From contig JAUXJL010000086.1 in the NCBI GenBank assembly GCA_030624805.1, positions 1-7,806 on the forward strand: 7,806 nt of DNA, written 5' to 3'. This stretch comes from Acidimicrobiia bacterium (lineage in GTDB: Bacteria > Actinomycetota > Acidimicrobiia > Spongiisociales > SHLN01). Below the pieces are notes generated by a model, which saw only the letters and a program-made list of their open reading frames with translations, did not search any database and was not told the origin of the DNA. Both the position numbers and the translations under genes were made by a program. Positions 5,336-7,806 of this stretch are shown here, piece by piece; positions within the stretch are counted from its first letter, which is position 1; every line of letters begins with the position of its first letter.

Positions 5336-6592
5336 CTAGACGGCCGACATCTCCTTGCGGTAATCGATCGGCACCGAGTTGGCTCCCTCCCACACGACCC
5401 GACGGAAATAGTCAGGGTCGGTGTTGCCTTCGGAGTTGATGAGGAGCACCTGCGAGTCCGGGCCGAGGCGCAGGTAATCCTTGAGGTCGCTGAAACGAGC
5501 GTCGTCGGCGACAAAAGTGAGCGCCCCGAGCGTGACGGCTCCTGATTCGCCGGACACAATGAATGGGTCGCCGGCCAGCGGAACTCCATAGACCCGCATA
5601 CCTTTGGCGGCTACGTAGTCGGGGGATGACACAAAGGCATCGACGCAATCCCACAACACGCCCCAGGCGATCGGGCTTGGTTCTCCACACGCCAGGCCGG
5701 CCATGATGGTTTGGAGATCGCCGCCGACATCGTGGGGGGCACCGTCGCCAATGCGGGCTGATTCGTATAAACAATCGGCGGTGGCCGGTTCCACCACAAC
5801 GTGGGTAGGTCGGTCGGCTCCAAATCGGCTGGAGTAGAACCCCGCAACCGCTGCGGCCAGAGCCCCGACTCCCGCCTGTACGAACACGTGGGTCGGTTTG
5901 ACGAGGCCGTGGCTGTCCAGTTCATCCTGGGTCTCCGACAACATGGTCGTGTACCCCTGCATGACCCAGCGCGGGACATCCTCGTAGCCCTCCCATGACG
6001 TGTCGGAGATGACCTGCCATCCATGGGCATCGGCTTCCTCGCCCGCCCGGCGGACGGCATCGTCGTAGGTTCCGTCAACGATGTGCACGGTGGCCCCGTA
6101 GTTCTCGATCGCCTGAATACGAGCCGGTGAGGTGTCCTTGTGAACGTATATGACTGCTCTGCACTTGAGCTGCTCGGCGGCCCATGCCACACCCCGGCCG
6201 TGGTTGCCGTCGGTGGCGGTCGCGAACGTGAGCCCGCCGAGCTCGGCGCGAGTCTCTTCTGAGATGAGTTCCTCGAAGGACAATCGCTCCTCTTCCTTGC
6301 CTAGCCGGCGCTTGATGAATTGATAGATGGCGAACGAGCCTCCCAGCACCTTGAAGGAGTTGAGGTTGAGTCGCACCGATTCGTCCTTCACCCAAATGCC
6401 GCCCAAACCGAGCATTGTCGCCAGGTGGGAGAGCTTTCTGAGCGGGCTTATCTGGTAGCCGGGGACCTGCTGGTGAAATGCCCGGGTTTGTTCGAAGATG
6501 CCATCCGGAAAATTGGCGGCGACCGCTTTGCTGTCTGTGATCGAACCGGCCCGCTCGTTTGGGACCCACTGTATGGGTGGTGTGGTAGTCAT
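5336..6592 (-). CDS. dpaL: 2,3-diaminopropionate ammonia-lyase (PLP-dependent)
   Basis: A 418-residue cytoplasmic fold-type II PLP enzyme of the YgeX/DpaL family, which converts 2,3-diaminopropionate to pyruvate and two ammonia. Lys81 in NSFKVLGG is the expected PLP lysine. Asp128 in ATDGNHGRG and Asp197 in DTSWEGYED correspond to the two catalytic aspartates described for the E. coli enzyme (Asp120 and Asp189). QAGVGALAAAVAG at 239-251 is the glycine-rich phosphate-binding loop. INSEGNTDPDYF (385-396) is the family's C-terminal signature. Length is close to E. coli YgeX (about 400 residues), and the gene is intact. The ATG at 6592 is preceded by TACAGT plus six bases and no Shine-Dalgarno, suggesting leaderless translation. 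None of the genes usually linked to ygeX in enterics is present. Threonine synthase or threonine dehydratase relatives are less likely because of the DTSWEGY motif. Confidence 0.92.
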   Translation of the reverse strand: MTTTPPIQWVPNERAGSITDSKAVAANFPDGIFEQTRAFHQQVPGYQISPLRKLSHLATMLGLGGIWVKDESVRLNLNSFKVLGGSFAIYQFIKRRLGKEEERLSFEELISEETRAELGGLTFATATDGNHGRGVAWAAEQLKCRAVIYVHKDTSPARIQAIENYGATVHIVDGTYDDAVRRAGEEADAHGWQVISDTSWEGYEDVPRWVMQGYTTMLSETQDELDSHGLVKPTHVFVQAGVGALAAAVAGFYSSRFGADRPTHVVVEPATADCLYESARIGDGAPHDVGGDLQTIMAGLACGEPSPIAWGVLWDCVDAFVSSPDYVAAKGMRVYGVPLAGDPFIVSGESGAVTLGALTFVADDARFSDLKDYLRLGPDSQVLLINSEGNTDPDYFRRVVWEGANSVPIDYRKEMSAV

Positions 6593-6598
6593 AGGGCG

Positions 6599-6604
6599 AC
6601 TGTA
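6599..6604 (-). promoter_or_regulatory. -10 box TACAGT of a leaderless promoter for dpaL
   Basis: On the minus strand TACAGT (6604-6599) is followed by exactly six bases and then ATG (6592), the same spacing as at 342-354 on the plus strand. No Shine-Dalgarno is present and no good -35 box is seen. Confidence 0.45.
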
Positions 6605-6707
6605 TCGCGGCAGTTCAGGCGGATGCGGCGTGGATCGGGGTGCGATCTCCAGGTGCTCGATTGGCCGTTTGGTGCGGGATGCCCGATTTCACGATCCGCC
6701 TCCGCCG

Positions 6708-6746
6708 GTGACTAGTCACGTCCTCGAACGGAGGTGACTAGTTACC
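6708..6746. promoter_or_regulatory. Twin palindromic operator-like sites, GTGACTAGTCAC and GGTGACTAGTTACC
   Basis: The first site (6708-6719) is a perfect 12-base palindrome. The second (6733-6746) is the same sequence with one mismatched pair. Their centres are 26 bases apart, between two and three helical turns. They sit in the 245-base divergent region between dpaL and the coiled-coil gene, about 90-130 bases before the latter's start. They look like paired sites for one dimeric regulator, but which gene they control is not settled. Confidence 0.5.
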
Positions 6747-6837
6747 CCGGCGTTCGGAACAGTGAACCTGTGGATTTGTTTTGGCTGTGCCGAAGGAATC
6801 CATGACGCGCACGCCATAAGAGCAGGAGCAAGAACCA

Positions 6838-7557
6838 ATGGGCACCGCCGGCCGCAACGATTTCAGGGGGGATCGATCGAGACTTATGGACGGTCTTGAT
6901 GTGGATGCTGGCGCGGAAATAGCCCAAATCATGCCTGAAGCGCGGCAAGCCACCGAGGCTGTCCGTCAGAGCACTGCGGCCCTGCTCCAGAGCTCCTCCT
7001 CTGCTGCTGGTACCAGACGAGAGCTGGCTGCTCCGGCGAGAATCAACGCCGACGGGATGCGGCCCGAGTCCGAATGGGAGCTTGGGACTGCCGGCTTCGT
7101 CGTCGAATTGGAGAGGCTGGCCAACGGCCTCCGTGGTGCCGACGGCACAGACGAGGCCGGGACCCGATTGAAGGAAGACGAGAGTCACGTCACATCCGCC
7201 GCCGATCCGGCTGAGAAGCTGCTCCGGAACATGTGGGCCGAGCATGCCTCGCTTACACAGACTGTTTCTCAATTGCAGGCTGCCGTTGCGGAGGCCGAGG
7301 CCTCGATCGATGCATTCAAACATGCCATGAGACGGTTAGAGGAAGCGGCTGGAGACTCGGTGAACTCGAACGAGACAGTTACCTCGCTACTCCCGAGCCG
7401 GGCGGTCGACTCCCGAGCCGGGAGGTCGGCTCCCGATCCCGGGAGGTCGGCTCCCGATCCCGGGAGGTCGGCTCCCGATCGGTTGGGGGAGAGAGCGAGA
7501 CCGAGTCCGTATCCGGTGAGGCCCAGGACCGGAAGCAGGCCGCCCTGGCTGTGCTGA
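6838..7557 (+). CDS. Hypothetical hydrophilic coiled-coil protein, frame slips in C-terminal repeats
   Basis: A protein I do not recognise, 239 residues as read. ATG 6838 has AGGAG (6824-6828) nine bases upstream. There is no signal peptide or membrane helix. Residues 1-125 are charged and Ala/Ser-rich, with two likely helices (about 34-52 and 86-99). Residues 126-172 (ending QLQAAVAEAEASIDAF and then MRRLEEAA) are a likely coiled coil. From residue 185 the frame enters a 20/21-base tandem repeat and reads Arg/Pro-rich SAPDPGR units to a stop at 7555. The neighbouring frame reads SREVGSR units, then acidic ESETESVSGEAQ and DRKQAALAVLRSL with a stop at 7566-7568, a more natural C-terminus. One extra base in the repeat unit 7411-7430 would join the two into about 243 residues. 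The true C-terminus is therefore uncertain. Confidence 0.6.
   Translation: MGTAGRNDFRGDRSRLMDGLDVDAGAEIAQIMPEARQATEAVRQSTAALLQSSSSAAGTRRELAAPARINADGMRPESEWELGTAGFVVELERLANGLRGADGTDEAGTRLKEDESHVTSAADPAEKLLRNMWAEHASLTQTVSQLQAAVAEAEASIDAFKHAMRRLEEAAGDSVNSNETVTSLLPSRAVDSRAGRSAPDPGRSAPDPGRSAPDRLGERARPSPYPVRPRTGSRPPWLC
7391..7482 (+). repeat. Tandem repeat with mixed 20- and 21-base units
   Basis: Units are 7391-7410 (20 bases), 7411-7430 (20), 7431-7451 (21), 7452-7472 (21, identical to the previous one) and a partial 7473-7482. All open with TCCCGA, and full units carry a GGAGGTCGGC-like end. The 21-base units keep frame and the 20-base units shift it, so the reading frame of the coiled-coil gene depends on unit lengths. 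Confidence 0.9.
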
Positions 7558-7667
7558 GGAGCCTCTGACTGATCTCCCGAGCGGCCGACCGGAGTTGAAA
7601 CTCCACCAGCACTCAGCGATGCTGCATTCTTTGCCATGTGCTCCTCTCGTCTTCAGATCGCCGGGAG

Positions 7668-7806
7668 CTAACCGACCGGTTTGGAGGCGCTTTCCTGACT
7701 TGAGAGCAAGTAGTCGAGTACATCGGCCGCCCGGTAGCTATCGGCTCCAGGCGGGAGGAAGCGGGCGACACCGGCGACATCGTCTCCGGACGTGACGAGG
7801 GCGGGC
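7668..7806 (-). CDS. C-terminal end of an unidentified protein (partial)
   Basis: The minus strand is open from the window edge to a TAG at 7670-7668, giving the last 45 residues of a gene that begins beyond 7806. It reads PALVTSGDDVAGVARFLPPG, then ADSYRAADVLDYLLSSQ and a short polar tail. Codon third positions are mostly G or C, like the other genes here, and the composition looks like a folded protein end with a final helix (ADVLDYLL). There is too little to name a family. An ATG with a nearby AGGAG lies 30 bases after the stop on the same strand. Confidence 0.55.
   Translation of the reverse strand, partial: PALVTSGDDVAGVARFLPPGADSYRAADVLDYLLSSQESASKPVG

Noticed and set aside
5284..5337. 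Terminator between the small Ser/Lys-rich gene and dpaL
   Set aside because: Short inverted repeats exist (GTTGCG-A-CGCAAC at 5284-5296, GGCC-GAA-GGCC at 5306-5316, AGCGAC/GTCGCT at 5321-5337), but loops or stems are too small and no T-run follows on either strand.
6725..6756. CGAACG (6725-6730) and CGTTCG (6751-6756) as an actinobacterial LexA (SOS) box
   Set aside because: The half-sites are 20 bases apart, whereas the known box is CGAAC-N4-GTTCG. The arrangement more simply flanks the second GACTAGT palindrome.
6742..7323. Minus-strand ORF of 193 codons opposite the coiled-coil gene
   Set aside because: It has no convincing ribosome site and no recognisable motif. The plus strand carries a ribosome site and a coiled coil over the same bases.
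7391..7482. CRISPR array
   Set aside because: The repeats are contiguous with no spacers and lie within a reading frame.
7591..7604. Hairpin GGAGT-TGAA-ACTCC as a terminator for the coiled-coil gene
   Set aside because: The stem is only five pairs and is not followed by T residues.

Overview
The window is GC-rich and densely coded on both strands. Its gene families (UMF1-type transporter, PQQ-type sugar dehydrogenase lipoprotein, helix-pair membrane protein) suggest an actinobacterium. Three genes start 6-7 bases after a TANNNT box with no Shine-Dalgarno, which is the leaderless layout common in that phylum. I lean towards an uncultured Acidimicrobiia-like lineage, but nothing here fixes the class.

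Layout. (1) 1-298, minus: start of a UMF1/Atg22-like MFS transporter, interrupted by a frameshift near 177. (2) 299-353: compact divergent promoter region. (3) 354-2575, plus: a two-gene operon with a 4-base ATGA overlap, encoding a secreted sugar (aldose/sorbosone-type) dehydrogenase lipoprotein and a cytoplasmic D-2-hydroxyacid dehydrogenase of the glyoxylate/hydroxypyruvate reductase type. (4) 2589-2846, minus: a small conserved-looking soluble protein of unknown function. (5) 2892-3119, plus: a remnant of a class I SAM methyltransferase that is lost at motif I. (6) 3142-3159: a perfect operator-like palindrome ahead of a large membrane protein (3235-4914) made of one N-terminal helix, six diverged two-helix repeats and a soluble tail. 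(7) 4973-5242: a TTG-started small basic Ser/Lys-rich protein with a 30-base tandem repeat. (8) 5336-6592, minus: 2,3-diaminopropionate ammonia-lyase. (9) 6593-6837: divergent region with twin GTGACTAGT-type palindromes. (10) 6838-7557, plus: an unrecognised hydrophilic coiled-coil protein that ends in a 20/21-base tandem repeat where the reading frame appears to slip. (11) 7668-7806, minus: C-terminal end of an unidentified gene that runs off the right edge.

Functional picture. The genes look like general metabolism and envelope functions rather than one pathway. The operon pairs an extracytoplasmic sugar oxidation enzyme with an intracellular 2-oxoacid reductase. The diaminopropionate lyase feeds pyruvate and ammonia. 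I see no RNA gene, CRISPR array, insertion sequence or phage gene. The most unusual points are the six-fold repeat membrane protein, the frame-shifting tandem repeat in the coiled-coil gene, the recurring GACTAGT palindromes, and three apparent single-base losses in G/C-rich runs. Those losses may be real decay or slippage, or may be sequence errors.
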